Assembly (NCBI GenBank): GCA_902806565.1 | Contig: CADCXA010000044.1 | Coordinates: forward strand, 186,001-250,000 | DNA from: Hypoxylon rubiginosum | Lineage: Eukaryota > Ascomycota > Sordariomycetes > Xylariales > Hypoxylaceae | Reading direction: 5' to 3' | Length of the DNA: 64,000 bases | Shown here: positions 36,943 to 52,618 of the stretch, piece after piece | Position numbering within the stretch: the first letter of the stretch is position 1 | How the letters are laid out: the number at the start of each line of letters is the position of its first letter | The notes under the pieces: model-generated | What the model saw: only the letters and a program-made list of their open reading frames with translations | Databases searched by the model: none | Told to the model about the DNA's origin: nothing | Program-made: the position numbers and the translations under genes

Positions 36943-38900
36943 GCTTGCGAATTATCGTCAAGACTTGGTCGACATGCTGCCAGCAAATCCAAAAGCATTG
37001 TCCAATCACTGGCGCCGGACGCAGATGACTATTGTATTTGTGTATTAAATTGACCCTATTCGAGAGCACGTTTAGGGGTTTCTTCGGCCTTGGGGGTTGA
37101 CAGGGTTCTGTTTTGCTGTGCCGTTCACGCAGACGCTTCGTAGCCGGGATCCTTAATATGGTTCGGCAAGCAAACCGGAATACACGACCCGGCTGGAGTG
37201 CACGAGCGGGACAACCATCACGAGAGGAATTAATATATATCGAGGGCTCTCGGGATGCGCCGGGGTTTTACACCGAGATTCCCGCAGCCGGCAATGAAAT
37301 CTACGACCATTTACGGAGATGGGAAGTTGGGAAATTTGGGGGGACTGCAAGTAGATGTTGATTACCATATATACCTTTGTATCTAGTTTATCTAAACCTG
37401 CAATATCTTTTAGAGTTGACTTGAGTCTGCCTGCGTCTTTAGTCTTATAGTATTTTCGATGAGGATCCGAAGCCTCCATACGGAACTTCAGAGAAAACAC
37501 CTTATACAGGCTTCAATGCTGCATCATGAGCTAAGCGGCTCTTTTGCATGGCTCCAGGTAACGTTAGCCTAGATTAAAGAGAAGAGTTCTAGAACTACAA
37601 GCAACGCCATCCGTAGCCGTGTGAGTAAACCGAGCTTTACCATTTGCAAACGAGCCAGGAGCAAAAGCCAAGGCCAAGGATCGACTTCAAGACCTCACAC
37701 TTCGCCTCAACTTTCCTTAGGCTAGATCTAGTACTTCGGCACTCGGCACCAGATCAACTGCCGTCGCGGTAACCCGTTCAGCCCGCAGGCCCGTCATGAC
37801 CACCCTGCTCTTGAGCCTCAAACGTAGAACCTCCCAGTCCCCCCACGCCCCTGGACGAACGTCCCCGGATCCTGGGAGGGCGGGCGGGTGGGTCTGACGA
37901 GGGACGGTACCTAGGCGAAAAAGGGCGCCGCTGTGAAACGTGTGCGGTCTGGACTGCTGTTTCGGTCGGTGATGGGTCTACGTAAGCTTCCCGTTTGACG
38001 GTCGCGGGCCTGTTCTTTGTATAAATACTGTGGGCGAGGGACGAGCTTGTTCGCGCCAGGTGGAAGAATGAGATACGGGTTGATGTGCGTTTTCGAGGAT
38101 CGTAGAGTTATACAAGTATCATGTGTGGAAGTCTAGATTTGATGTCTTCAGCTGATATGTTGTGTTTATTAGACTTCCAATTTGGAACGTAGAATCCTTT
38201 GGTATTTTCTTGCTGCGGTAATAACTCGATGTAGCTGAGTTGCCGTTCTGGATGTGTTCTAAAGCATATGAAGAGCTCAAGATGTTTGTTAACCTAGATG
38301 AGTAGGACTTCAAGAGGTGAGACACTCTGGTGGTGTATTAGAGCGAGAGCCCTGCTATTGACTAAACCATTGCGCTAACTCGGTCATTGTATGACTCGGA
38401 GTTGAAAAGGGGTCTATCTGTAGGCTCAATACTGATGGGATGTCTTGGTTTTTATGGCACCTACCTCCTGAGTTAGCTTGATAATAGAGCCGAACTGCGA
38501 GAACTTCCCCTATTCTCAACGCCCTCCGATCAAGCCCAACCTCATAGCAAAAGACTTTAAAAATGAAGGCATTCTCTTCTCAGGTATTGAGGCATACCAT
38601 TAAAGCCTGGGAATTATCTAATTACTAAATGTTGGTATATACCCTTTTCTCTAAGACTATTATCATTAAAAAAGAATGTGAAAAGAATCAGAAGTCTACC
38701 TTATATCCCAGTGTGCTGCTGTCGGAGCCGTCTTTTATGCAATCCCTCATAACCGAAATGAGCGCTCCCAAGATGCAATGCTATAAATGCAAGCCAAATA
38801 ACCAAAAACACCTATCCATATGCCATGTCCATAATCCTCCGCCCCCATACCGTGACCAATAGCTCTCTCCGCCACACCACTTTTCATTCGCATTCGCACT
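36943..38900. other. intergenic region
   Basis: No gene recognised. A G+C-rich segment around 37780-38000 interrupts otherwise mixed sequence. Confidence 0.5.
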
Positions 38901-39590
38901 CTACGCGCAGGTGTAGTCGATAAAGATACCCGCGTTCGCCGTCTTCTTGAGGTAGACGTGCCCGGTCTTGGTCGTCGCCTTCTCGAAGACGAGCGCGATC
39001 GCGTCGGCGCACTCGATGACGCCGGGCCCGGAGGTGTGGTTCTGCGCCGCCGTCGACTGGTCCCAGTTGGTGAAGTCCGGGTGGAACTCGCTAGCCGCGC
39101 CGAGCGAGTCGAACGGCGCCACGTCGTTGAGCGACACGCCTCCGTCGCTCGCCACTCCGGTCGAAGCGGGAAACCCGCCGGCCAGCTGCCGCGCCGCCAG
39201 GTACCCGTCCCCGCCCGTCACGATGACGCCGTCCGTCGGCGCCTCCTGCTGCCAGCCGAACGCGCAGCCGGTGGCGACCGAGGGAAACCCTCGGAACACG
39301 GCGACCTGCTTGATGGCCTGCCGCGTCTCGTTGTGGTACTGCACGTTGAGGTCCTGCGTCGCCGCCGACTTGTGGTCCGGCGCCAGCGGGAACAGGCTGT
39401 AGATCTCGTCCGCCCACACCCGGACCCGCGAGTTCGGGTCCGACGGGCAGGCCGGCGTGTCCCTGGCTGTGACGACGACCTCGGCCGTCCGCGCTACTGC
39501 TGCCGCTGCCGCGGTGTTTCTGGCGGGCAGGCCGGCGGCGGACGCTGCGAGGATGGCTAGCGGGGCGACGAGCTTGGCGAGAGAAGGCAT
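38901..39590 (-). CDS. small secreted protein of unknown function
   Basis: A single-exon 229-residue protein with an ATG start. Residues 1-20 form a signal peptide (LAKLVAPLAILAASAAG), followed by an Ala-rich stretch. The mature part has four cysteines, in TPACPSD, TGCAFGW, IECADA and the C-terminal DYTCA, enough for two disulfides. The segment GYLAARQLAGGFPAS and the end VYLKKTANAGIFIDYTCA look like a compact beta-rich domain. Two N-glycosylation sequons (HNET and QNHTS) are visible. I do not recognise a named family. It is most likely extracellular; effector, adhesin or cell-wall roles cannot be told apart. High GC third positions support real coding. Confidence 0.75.
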   Translation of the reverse strand: MPSLAKLVAPLAILAASAAGLPARNTAAAAAVARTAEVVVTARDTPACPSDPNSRVRVWADEIYSLFPLAPDHKSAATQDLNVQYHNETRQAIKQVAVFRGFPSVATGCAFGWQQEAPTDGVIVTGGDGYLAARQLAGGFPASTGVASDGGVSLNDVAPFDSLGAASEFHPDFTNWDQSTAAQNHTSGPGVIECADAIALVFEKATTKTGHVYLKKTANAGIFIDYTCA

Positions 39591-43495
<3,905 letters not shown>

Positions 43496-44562
43496 AGGGC
43501 GTAAAAGGGGTTATGGAAGGGCAGGGAGGATAAGAAGCGTCATTTTGCTGCATAGATGGGCTTATACCTTGGGCATTAGAATAAGGGGCGTCGAGGTTTC
43601 ATCTTTTAGGGAGGAAAATATGAATAGTTCTGAACCATACTTCGGTCTTCTATGTGCTATTGTGACATGTGGTTGTGGTGCGTGAATTGTCATACCTGAA
43701 CACCGCTTGTGAACCTATCTTGGTTACTCATGTGCGACCTACAACAAGACAGGTAGCTAGGTATGCGATAGAGGAAACAACTATACTGCTGCGCGAAAGC
43801 TATAGAACCTAATAGCTATCAGCTCCGGGTATACAAAGGAGGCGAGAATAAAGAGGCCCGTTCCATCTCTTACCAATCCATCCCCATCTTTCATCTCCTA
43901 ACAAGCCTACCGGAGTGGCTGAGGAGCTAAGACCTCGACACCGCTAGCATCTAATCGCTAGTCGTGTCTTTCAAAAATGTAATTGGGGTTCACCTAAGGC
44001 CTTTGCATTTTGTACAACTGTTAAACAGTGTTGCATATCTGATGCCAGAAATGCATTCTGAGGTGTACTCATGATTGCAGTCTAGTTTTCCACTACATCC
44101 ATACTATTTTTTTCTAGCAGTGCACTGATACTTCTACAGCGGGCTCTACGGTTATCCGTGCTGCTAGATGCATGTATGGAAGCATGCCGTAAATATTCGG
44201 TGCTAAATTACGTTAGAACATCCTCGCTGAGAGTCAAGAAATGTATGGTATGGTTTAATAAGAGGTAGGTACCTGGTATCTAATTGTTTGGTAGGTCGGC
44301 GAACTAGATGGAACGTTTTAAGGGGGTCCTACTACGGTCCATGTATTACTCTGGAAACAATGGCCTGGAGCTGCTTGTCGGTAAGCCTCAGGAACACACG
44401 AGGGTACCTCATCATATTCTTATATATATTGACAATAATGTCCCCCTTTCACCAACTTGCTGAAATATTCCTCACACCAGTTTGTGTACACCCTTCTGTC
44501 CGCATTTTACGAAATCAAATTACCAGTCGTACCATATTATCATAACTACCTCGACAATCAAG
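43496..44562. other. intergenic region with dispersed-repeat copy
   Basis: No gene recognised. It contains the second copy of the degenerate repeat at about 43759-43844. A weak tRNA-Ser-like stretch follows at 43911-43998 and was not accepted. Confidence 0.5.
43759..43844 (+). repeat. degenerate dispersed repeat, copy 2
   Basis: GGTATGCGAT, GGAAACAA, a GAAC block and CTCCGGGTATA occur in the same order and spacing as at 15028-15112. Differences are mostly transitions. Confidence 0.4.
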
Positions 44563-46140
44563 ATGACAATTGTATTTTGGGACGACCGCTGCTCTCTGGA
44601 GGATGACGCGATCGTATTCAAATACCAACCCCAAAATTCAGAAGGCATCCCGCCCCGGGAGCTTCGCATCACCTTCCAGCGAACGATCCGCGTGCCGGAT
44701 AACGTGGACACCTCGAAGCTTCCGCCAGGCCTGGGCGTGTTCCCCCTCTTAAAAGTACGCGACTACGCCTCCAAACTTCCGCAGCAGATGGTGGCCAAAG
44801 GCGGCGTCTTCATGCCTATGTACCAGAAGGAGTCCATGTGGATCTGCTTCGAAGCCGACGAACACTTCATGATCAAAATCTACGCCGGCGGCGTCAACGT
44901 CATCTCGGGCGAGCACTTCACCAAGGAGGGCACCGAAGAGGCTAAGCTCCGTCGGCAAAAGCTCATAGCCGCGAAGAAGACCATCCAGGATTACGTCGTC
45001 GTGCCCGAACAGCTTTGGCTCGACGGCATAGCCGTAGCACCGGGCGTCGTGAAACAGTTCGTTGCCATGCCGGTCGGAGAAGGCTATAGCGTCGAGGCGC
45101 AGCTCACCGGGAGAGAGGTTGCTACCAGTCTGCAGTTCGAGATCACGCCGATAGATTTGCTGAAGAAAGAACCCCCCGTCCCAGGACGCTTTCCTATATT
45201 CGTCCGATCACCGAACAGGCCCACCATGACCATCTACGGCTTGCCGACAACCCGCATTGACCAAATCAAGAGCGACGTGCAGAAAAAGACGGGCATCCCG
45301 CCTGATCAACAAATAATTTCTTTTATGAAAATTCAGCTCGAGGATTGTGAGTACGCTTCGCATCTAGTTATCTGGTCTAATCAATATGACCAGACAGAAC
45401 TTTGTCCGATTACAGCATCACGAAGGTGAGTGATAAACTACCCACCTAACACGGCCCTCGCAGCACGTTGCCATCTACCAAATTCATCGACGAAAAAGAC
45501 TTGAGGACTATACTCTGACGACGACTTACACTAGGAATCCAACTTGACCCTGGTGATAAAGATCCGCGGCGGCAGCACCGAAACGCCGGGTCTGCGCATG
45601 GCCATCGCGGCGGGCGGCAAGATCGAGCAGAACATCCGCGAGGTCGCCGTGGACGCCGACGGCAGCGGCGGCGAGCGCTGGAGCAAGGCGATCCACACAC
45701 TAACAGTCCAGATCCTGAACAGCCGCGGCTTCCGGCGGGTCACGGGCCGGAACCCGCCGCCGTGCCCGATCAACGCGTCGACGTACGCGGCGGCGAACCT
45801 GCCGTACTTTAAGATGTTCGAGGAGCCGAGCGCGGTCGCGGGCGACTTCGGCGCCGTGCTCAGCGTCAACGAGATCGAGCAGGCCCGGGGCTTGGCGCCT
45901 AAGGGCACCGGCGGCGAGGCGTCGGTGCACCCGCGGCTCGTCGCGCTCGACGGCCGCGGCGGGAACATCGCGGCGCTCAACATGGCGACGCTGTCGATCG
46001 ACGACCCGGACGCCCTGCTCAACCCGGACGGCCCGCTCCTGCCGTTCCGCACCCTCGAGGATCTGAGGCAGGAGGTGGAGAGCGAGAGCGGCAGCGGCGG
46101 GTCGAGCACGTATACGGCTTCGAGCTCGACGGTCTATTAG
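44563..46140 (+). CDS. protein with internal ubiquitin-like domain and long C-terminal extension
   Basis: Exons 44563-45346, 45394-45425 and 45535-46140 give 473 residues. Residues 1-206 form an unrecognised N-terminal domain. Residues about 211-285 align end to end with ubiquitin: PIFVRSPNRPTMTI, GIPPDQQ, then QLEDYRTLSDYSITKES across two introns, ending VIKIRGG. Thus both introns lie inside the ubiquitin fold, and the 47-bp and 109-bp removals are confirmed by restoring that fold. The Ile44 and Lys48 positions are changed (Ser and Ile), while Lys63 and Val70 equivalents remain. The C-terminal 188 residues (GIEAAGGKIEQN-like start, then WSKAIHTLTVQILNSRGF, NPPPCPI) resemble an extension seen after ubiquitin domains in other fungal proteins, from memory. 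Function unknown. Confidence 0.85.
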
Positions 46141-47297
46141 GTACCTAGGTAGTCAGAGGAAGATAGACGGCAGTGGGATGGCGGTGCGGATAGGATTGGG
46201 CATTTGGCTGGGTAGCTCACACGTCGACCTGATGTTTACAAGATTGATAAATCGTCCATAGGATTTAATACATACATTGGCACTTACCACACTCATACGT
46301 GTCGGCTCTTTTTGTAGTTGCAGCATACTGCCGTCACACGTCTCGTAATCGAGAGCTATGCAACATCTAGGCCGTAATACGGATCAACGCGTCGTACGAA
46401 GTCGCTGCTTTCAAGCTGACACACTGATGATTGCGGCTCATAGTCTAGTCCTGGTAGTTCAACGATGACGAAACACTGCTGTGCTTGTGTATCCATACAT
46501 ATCCTACCCGCTGTCCATCTCGAAGCTCCTGATGACTACCCCGATTTTCTTATCATGACCTCGCTGCCTCGTCGGTCAACGATTTCGCCCCCATTTACCC
46601 CCCACTCTTGACGTTTTTATCTTATCCGATTCCAGCCCCTCTGGACCCCTGGTTTTTCAGGGGCCAAGACAGGTGAGAGGCCTTGGCGAAAGATTGTCAA
46701 GCCTATCAGTTCTAGCTATCGCTATTGGTCTGCCCATTCTTGCGCTTGCTGCTTGTCAGCTTGTCAGCTCATCATTCTCCCTATCGTACCTAGGCGGGTG
46801 CCGGTAAGCTATCAGCTCGGAGTTACCTAGAAGAGACAGGCAAGCTGGGGTAGAGGGCTGGGGTAGCTTAATCGCCAATTTGTAGTGTAAAGATGGTGAC
46901 CTAAGATTTGTTGATAATCTCTCCTACCTCTCGCCTTTTTCGTTTTGATTCCTGTTGTTCGGCTGAAGCAAAGCTTACACTGCTTACATTGCGTTCGTCT
47001 CTCTTCGGTCGCGGGAGCTCACCATCGAATATTAGGACGACGAGACATTCTCTTATCTCTTGGGTCTCGGTATAGTGGATAAGACTGACGTAAGGCCGGG
47101 CTAGCTATCTACATCGTAGCGTTAGGCCGGCGACTTTTGGGTGGAGCTACGACGGATTTTTGACTCTCGAAGGTCGTTTGCCACAACCTAAGCCGACAAC
47201 AGTTGTCTCAGAGACCGAAGCCGGGACTTCCGGTTTTTGTCCCCTTTCCAAGTTCAAGTTTGTGGGTTCTACTGGAGCTATAAGCCGCCGTACAACC
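46141..47297. other. intergenic region
   Basis: TACCTAGGTA at 46142-46151 starts one base after the stop codon of the ubiquitin-like gene. The rest is the likely promoter of the transporter gene. No other gene seen. Confidence 0.6.
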
Positions 47298-49228
47298 ATG
47301 GGCACCGATACCCCCGATATGTCCGACTCGAAGATGAAGGTGCAAGATGTCGACGCCGGGACCGCGACCGACCTACCGTCCGATGTAGACGAGAAAAAGC
47401 TCATGCGCAAGCTCGATGGACATATTATCCCTCTTGTTATGCTACTTTGTTAGTTACCCGAATTTTCTGCATTGGAATGAATTCCCTGGGAGCGAATCTT
47501 TTAAGCTCTATAACATGGCATTCTCACGAGTATGGCTGCTGACATCAAGTTGCATAGACACATTTAGCTTCTTGGACCGGTAATTGTTCCACTAACGGTT
47601 TTCCTTGACTTAAGATCACTAACTGGCCTCTAGCGTGAACATTGGCAACGCGCGCCTGTATAAGTTGGAGACGGAGCTTGGATTGGTAGGCAACCAATTC
47701 CAAATAGCTGTGTCTATCTTCTTCGTCACCTGTGAGCCATTCTTCATTCTGTCTTGAGATCTTGAGATACGGACGGCTTTTTTAAAGAGCGCTGACTAAA
47801 AAAATTCTAGACCTATTTTTTGAGGTTCCCTCAAACTTGGTGCTCAAGCCGCTGACGCCATCGCGATACATCGCTTTCATTGCAGTCGGCTGGGGCGTCA
47901 TAGCGATGTGTACCGGGTTTGTCCATAGCTATGGCGCGCTTATCGCCGTGCGCTTGATCCTCGGTGTGGTGGAAGCTGGACTCTTTCCGGGGCTCAACGT
48001 CTACCTCACCTTCTTCTACACAAAACAGGAGCTCGCTCTTCGCGTTGGCTATCTCTTCGTCAGCGCCGCTATCGCTGGTGCTCTGGGCGGACTCTTGGCT
48101 TATGGGATTGGCCAGATGGACGGCGTTGCTGGCTACAGCGGCTGGAGATGGATCTTTATCATCGAAGGCCTTCCGAGTATTGTGCTTGGTGTCGTATCTT
48201 TATTCCTTCTACCTAACGATATCGACCACGCGTATTTCTTAACCCCCGAGGAGAAGAAACTCGCGACTGCGCGGCATTTGCGCCATTACGGCGTTACGGA
48301 GAGCGCGCAGAAGTTCAGCAAGAGCGACATGATAGCTGCATTCAAGGACTGGAAGGTTTGGATGTTTTGCATCGGCCAGTTCGGCGTCGATACCTTGCTA
48401 TACGGTGAGCCCCAAGCCTAGAATTTGCATGTTTACGAGGTGGAAGATACTGATGAGTTCAGGTTACTCGACGTTCTTACCGACTATCATCCGCGGCCTC
48501 GGGCAGTGGTCAACGGCGGAGATCCAACTGCTTACTATCCCGTGCTATTTCGTCGGCGCTGCGACTTACATGGGTATCGCATACTTGTCGGATCACAAGC
48601 AGATGCGTGGCATATTCTGTGTGATTTTCGGTGCTGTTAGTGTGGTCGGGTATGGCGTGCTACTCTCCGACTCATCTGCAGGCGTGCATTACTTTGGGTA
48701 TGACACCTACCTCCCATTCAGTTGCATATGAGCCTGGCTAATAACTTTAAGTTGCTTCCTGGTCGCCACTGGTCTCTACGTTATTGTAGGCCTACCACTA
48801 GCTTGGGTATGTGTTATACACGATCTTGGTAGACACGTTAACTGATATAGATCTAGCTTCCAAATAACTCGCCACGGTACGGGAAGCGCACGACTGCCAA
48901 TGGCATGCAGCTTACCTCAGGTAATGCTGCTGGTATCATGTCCTCGTTTATATAGTGAGTCTGAAGCACATATACCTCACACTCATGGTTCAGTAGCTGA
49001 CCTCTTGATAGCCCTAGTACGGACGGACCCCGTTATATCGTGGGTAATGCCGTGTCGCTGTCTCTTGTAGGAATGTCTGCTTGCATATACGGGTTTATGT
49101 GGTTCTGGTTCTCCAGGGCAAATAAGAAGCGTGAAGAGGGACCCCTCAAGTCGATACATGAGAACTTGACTGAAGATGAACTTGCCGAGCTCGGAGACGA
49201 GAGCCCGAGATTTAAGTATACCATCTGA
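47298..49228 (+). CDS. MFS transporter, Dal5/allantoate permease (anion:cation symporter) family
   Basis: Eight exons: 47298-47448, 47558-47579, 47634-47731, 47811-48404, 48463-48697, 48752-48806, 48857-48954 and 49012-49228. Total 489 residues. The second exon is only 22 nt and supplies TFSFLDR, which with the next exon gives the family signature FLDRVNIGNARL in the first helix and loop. About twelve hydrophobic helices are visible, with GWRWIFIIEGLPSI in helix 6 and the NNSPRYGKRTTANGMQL loop before helix 10. GPRYIVGNA follows near the end. Family members import organic anions such as allantoate, nicotinate or vitamins through the plasma membrane with protons; the substrate cannot be assigned. 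All eight splice junctions keep the frame. Confidence 0.9.
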
Positions 49229-49725
49229 CTTATTTGAGAGAGGGTGTAGAGATTTACAGCAGCGATTTCGATATACCCTTGGATAGATGGTTGACTTATC
49301 TGTCTGGTAGCTTCATAAGATTACTAATAATATTCAACAATAAGGCTTTACATTGTCGTTTAAAATGAATGGCTAGAACAACTTTGGTTGAGTATAGGAA
49401 CGACTCTGGAAGGTCCTAGCACGCAACTTTAGAAGGGCGAGAGGTGAGTGCCAACATGCGCGAAAAGCACGGACCACAATTAAAGCGCTGCCTGGCTGCC
49501 CCCACTTCCGCGACCTCCGCGGTCAAGGAAAGCGCGTCGGCTATCAATTAAATTTCGGGCGCGTCAGTTTCGCACCTACCGTGACATCACCCCTGCCTTA
49601 ACCTTTTCTATCGATACCTTTTTTCTTTTCTTTTTCACACACATCGTAATCTTCTGCACCTCGAAACCTGGGCGTTTTCTGACTATCACTGCAATCCGAA
49701 TTATACGCCAGCGACGATCGACACT
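49229..49725. other. intergenic region, FEN1 promoter
   Basis: Likely promoter of the FEN1 gene; contains short GC-rich blocks near 49490-49560 and a pyrimidine run at 49600-49640. No gene. Confidence 0.6.
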
Positions 49726-51077
49726 ATGGGTATTAAAGGCCTTTACCCCCTCATCAAAGATGAGGCCCCCAACGCCATCAAGGAGGGCGACATTAAGGGC
49801 CAGTTCGGTCGCAAGGTCGCAATTGTGAGTATTCATCTATGAATTTCGAAGAAAATGGTGATATACTAATTAAAGCATTAGGATGCGTACGTCTAAATGT
49901 CTTCCTGTTTGGGTATGGTGAATGGAAACTAACATATCAACAGTTCTATGAGCATCTACAGCTTCCTTATCGCAGTTCGTTCCGATGGCCAGCAACTGAT
50001 GAACGAGTCGGGTGACACCACCTCTCACCTTATGGGCATGTTCTACCGCACGCTACGAATGGTCGACAACGGCATCAAGCCCCTCTACGTATTCGATGGC
50101 GCACCACCCAAACTGAAGTCCGGCGAGCTGGCCCGCCGTTCCCAGCGCAAGGCAGAGGCTAAGGAGGGACTTGAAGAAGCCAAGGAGACCGGTACTGCAG
50201 AAGACGTGGAGAAGTTCTCGCGACGAACCGTTCGAGTCACCAGGGAGCACAATGCTGAATGCCAGCAACTGCTGAAGTTGATGGGCATACCCTACATCAT
50301 TGCGCCGACCGAGGCTGAAGCTCAGTGCGCCGCTCTAGCTCGGGCTGGAAAGGTCTATGCTGCGGCTAGTGAGGATATGGATACCTTGTGCTTCGACAGC
50401 CCAGTCTTACTGCGCCACTTAACCTTCAGCGAGCAGAGAAAGGAACCCATCCAGGAAGTCCACGTGGCTAAGGTCCTCGAGGGATTGAACATGGATCGCA
50501 AGCAGGTTCGTTACACTTTCCACAGAACGCACGATAGATAATATACTAATACTACTACTAGTTCGTCGATCTCTGCATCTTACTCGGCTGCGATTACCTC
50601 GATCCGATTCCCAAGGTTGGACCTACCACGGCCTTGAAACTGATTCGTCAACACGGCTCCCTCGAGAAGGTGGTTGAATACATCAAGAGTGACTCCAAGT
50701 ACACGCTGCCCGATGATTGGCCCTTTGAGGATGCGCGCGCATTGTTCTTCGAGCCGGACGTTCGTCATGCAGATGACCCGCTTTGCGACGTCAAGTGGGA
50801 GAAGCCGGACATCGAGGGACTTGTCAAGTTTCTCGTAACTGACAAGGGCTTCAACGAGGACAGAGTCCGTGCTGGCGGTGCACGACTAGAGAAGGGTACC
50901 AAGAGCTCGCAGCAAGCTCGACTTGAAGGCTTCTTCAAGGTTGTTCCTAAGACAGACGAGGAGAAAGCTTCGCTCAAGCGAAAGCGAGAGGAGCAGAATG
51001 AGGCCAAGAAGAAGAAGCAGAAGGAAGAAAAGAAGGAGAAGGCCAAGGCCAAGGCGAAGCCTCGTGGAACGGCGTAG
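49726..51077 (+). CDS. FEN1/RAD27: flap endonuclease 1 (Rad27/FEN1)
   Basis: Exons 49726-49824, 49882-49886, 49944-50505 and 50562-51077 give 393 residues. Exon 2 is only 5 nt (GATGC) between two 57-bp introns and encodes the metal-binding Asp34 plus part of the next codon; without it the frame fails. Other active-site residues are visible in [27 protein letters not shown] and [14 protein letters not shown] (helix-two-turn-helix). A PCNA-binding PIP box QARLEGFF lies near the C-terminus, followed by a lysine-rich nuclear localisation tail. The enzyme removes 5' flaps during Okazaki-fragment maturation and long-patch repair. The ATG followed by GIKGL is obligatory because the N-terminus threads into the active site. 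Confidence 0.96.
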
Positions 51078-51834
51078 TACCCAACTTCGGAATCTGATGG
51101 ACAGACTACATAGCTGAGTTGGTCTGACTACGAACCCGCGTCAATGATCTGGACTGGGCTGGGTTTGCTTGCTTTACAAACGGCGTTGCTGGGTATGCAT
51201 AAAGATTCGGAGTTCATGGCGAGAAAAGGCGAGCTTATACCAATAGGCACGAGATGCCTGGTGCTTTCTGATTTTGCTGACAAGAAATCGGTATTGCTAG
51301 TATTGCGAACCCCATGATTATGGGCTATAGCCCTTAGTTAATTCGTATACAATATATGAATTACACCGCTTAAGTTGTAAGTATACTGATGATAGTCACC
51401 AAACTTCTACCTGGAGCGGAAGGAAACTTGTACCTAATGTACGCATGTTCAATATCCTATGATTTGAGTCTACACATGATTCTCTAGAATTGGCTACGCC
51501 GTCGGCCAACATTCCAATTATAAAGCATTATCGGTATTGAGATGTGGACCCAAATGCCTGTTGTCACCTAACTCGTAGCTTATTATCGATATACTTTCCA
51601 CGACAGTCTGCGAGCTGTTTACAGAGGTTAAGCAGTTGGGACTGCATATCCCAGTTGTAGTCCAGTCTCTTCAGGAACCGATACATGCCACGTTTGTCCG
51701 ACGTCATAGCTAACATAATGCTTATGCATCGAGTTTGCTTTCATCGCCGACGAAGTCTGCGCAAAACAGCCGATATGCTAGCGTGGGATGAGTACGTATA
51801 ATCTCGCTCGAGGTCTCGTTATAGCAGCACATGA
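51078..51834. other. intergenic stretch
   Basis: 3' flank of FEN1; nothing recognisable. Confidence 0.5.
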
Positions 51835-52143
51835 AGTTGGAACAAGAGTTGTGGAGCAAATATAGGTACACATGGGTCACAACATGACGAACCAGAAAAA
51901 CCCCCGGTAGGGGACAGGACGACCCTCTCTTCGTCCGTCAAGTCCTTCTTAGACCAACACCCGCAGCTGAGGCTCAGCGGCGACGAGGACTTCCATATAG
52001 AGCGCCAGCACTACCTCGAGGTCTTCGGGATGCACAACTTGACGCAGGACAAGCAGGCGCTCATTATTGGGTTTTCAGTCCCTTCTCCAGGCACAGGTCG
52101 GAGGGAACTGTTCGTGTTGCCTTCCAGAAGACTCAGGTTGTAA
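51835..52143 (+). pseudogene. unidentified coding remnant without a start
   Basis: An open frame of about 100 codons ends in TAA at 52141-52143. Its second half has protein-like, GC3-rich codon use (for example KSFLDQHPQLRLSGDEDFHI, then FGMHNLTQDKQALIIGF). There is no ATG until close to the end and no obvious splice acceptor was fixed. It could be a relic exon or an unannotated terminal exon. Family not recognised. Confidence 0.3.
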
Positions 52144-52219
52144 GACGAAGCATGTCGTCGCGGTGTAGCTGATTACTCGAGATTATACTCAAGCCCAGCA
52201 TGATGAACAGATTCAGTTT

Positions 52220-52618
52220 TCAAATATAACGAAACATGTTCTGCGGTAACCAACATCAGTAACTAGCGAACGACCAAGAGCATTAGAAATGTAAGCGTAG
52301 ACTCACGTTCTTCACGCTTCGCTTCATCGCCACCGGCTGCCCATCTTCGTACTCGACACCGGCCTCCCCTCCGTCACCAGATAGACCCGACATCTTCTGC
52401 TGCAGCTCGGCGTCTAGCTCCGCCACGGTCTTCTTCTGTCCGTTCTCCATCATAACGGTTTCTCCGTTCTTCAGGGGTTCCCGGTGTTGGCTTGCTGGCT
52501 CATGTTGCGGCCGCGGTTGTGATTGGGAACTGGCAAGTCGACTTATGAGAGTTGGATGCCTGGAGAGGTGTAACTTCTTTGAGCCGCGAAGTGTCGACTG
52601 TGTAATAACTTGCTTCAT
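52220..52618 (-). CDS. small conserved-looking, probably mitochondrial protein
   Basis: Exons 52307-52618 and 52220-52240 (minus strand) give 110 residues. The 66-bp intron has a GTGAGT donor, a CTGAT branch and a CGCAG acceptor, and leaves a 21-nt last exon encoding NMFRYI and the stop. The N-terminus (MKQVITQSTLRGSKKLHLSR) is basic and hydroxylated, like a mitochondrial presequence. The middle has KNGETVMMENGQKKTVAELDAELQQKM and the end PVAMKRSVKNNMFRYI. I have the impression of a widespread uncharacterised fungal family with this ending, but no function is known to me. Confidence 0.7.

Noticed and set aside
43911..43998. tRNA-Ser-like stretch (box A-like CCGGAGTGGCTGAGG)
   Set aside because: The B box is only GGGTTCACCTA and I could not pair a full acceptor and anticodon stem, so it is not called.
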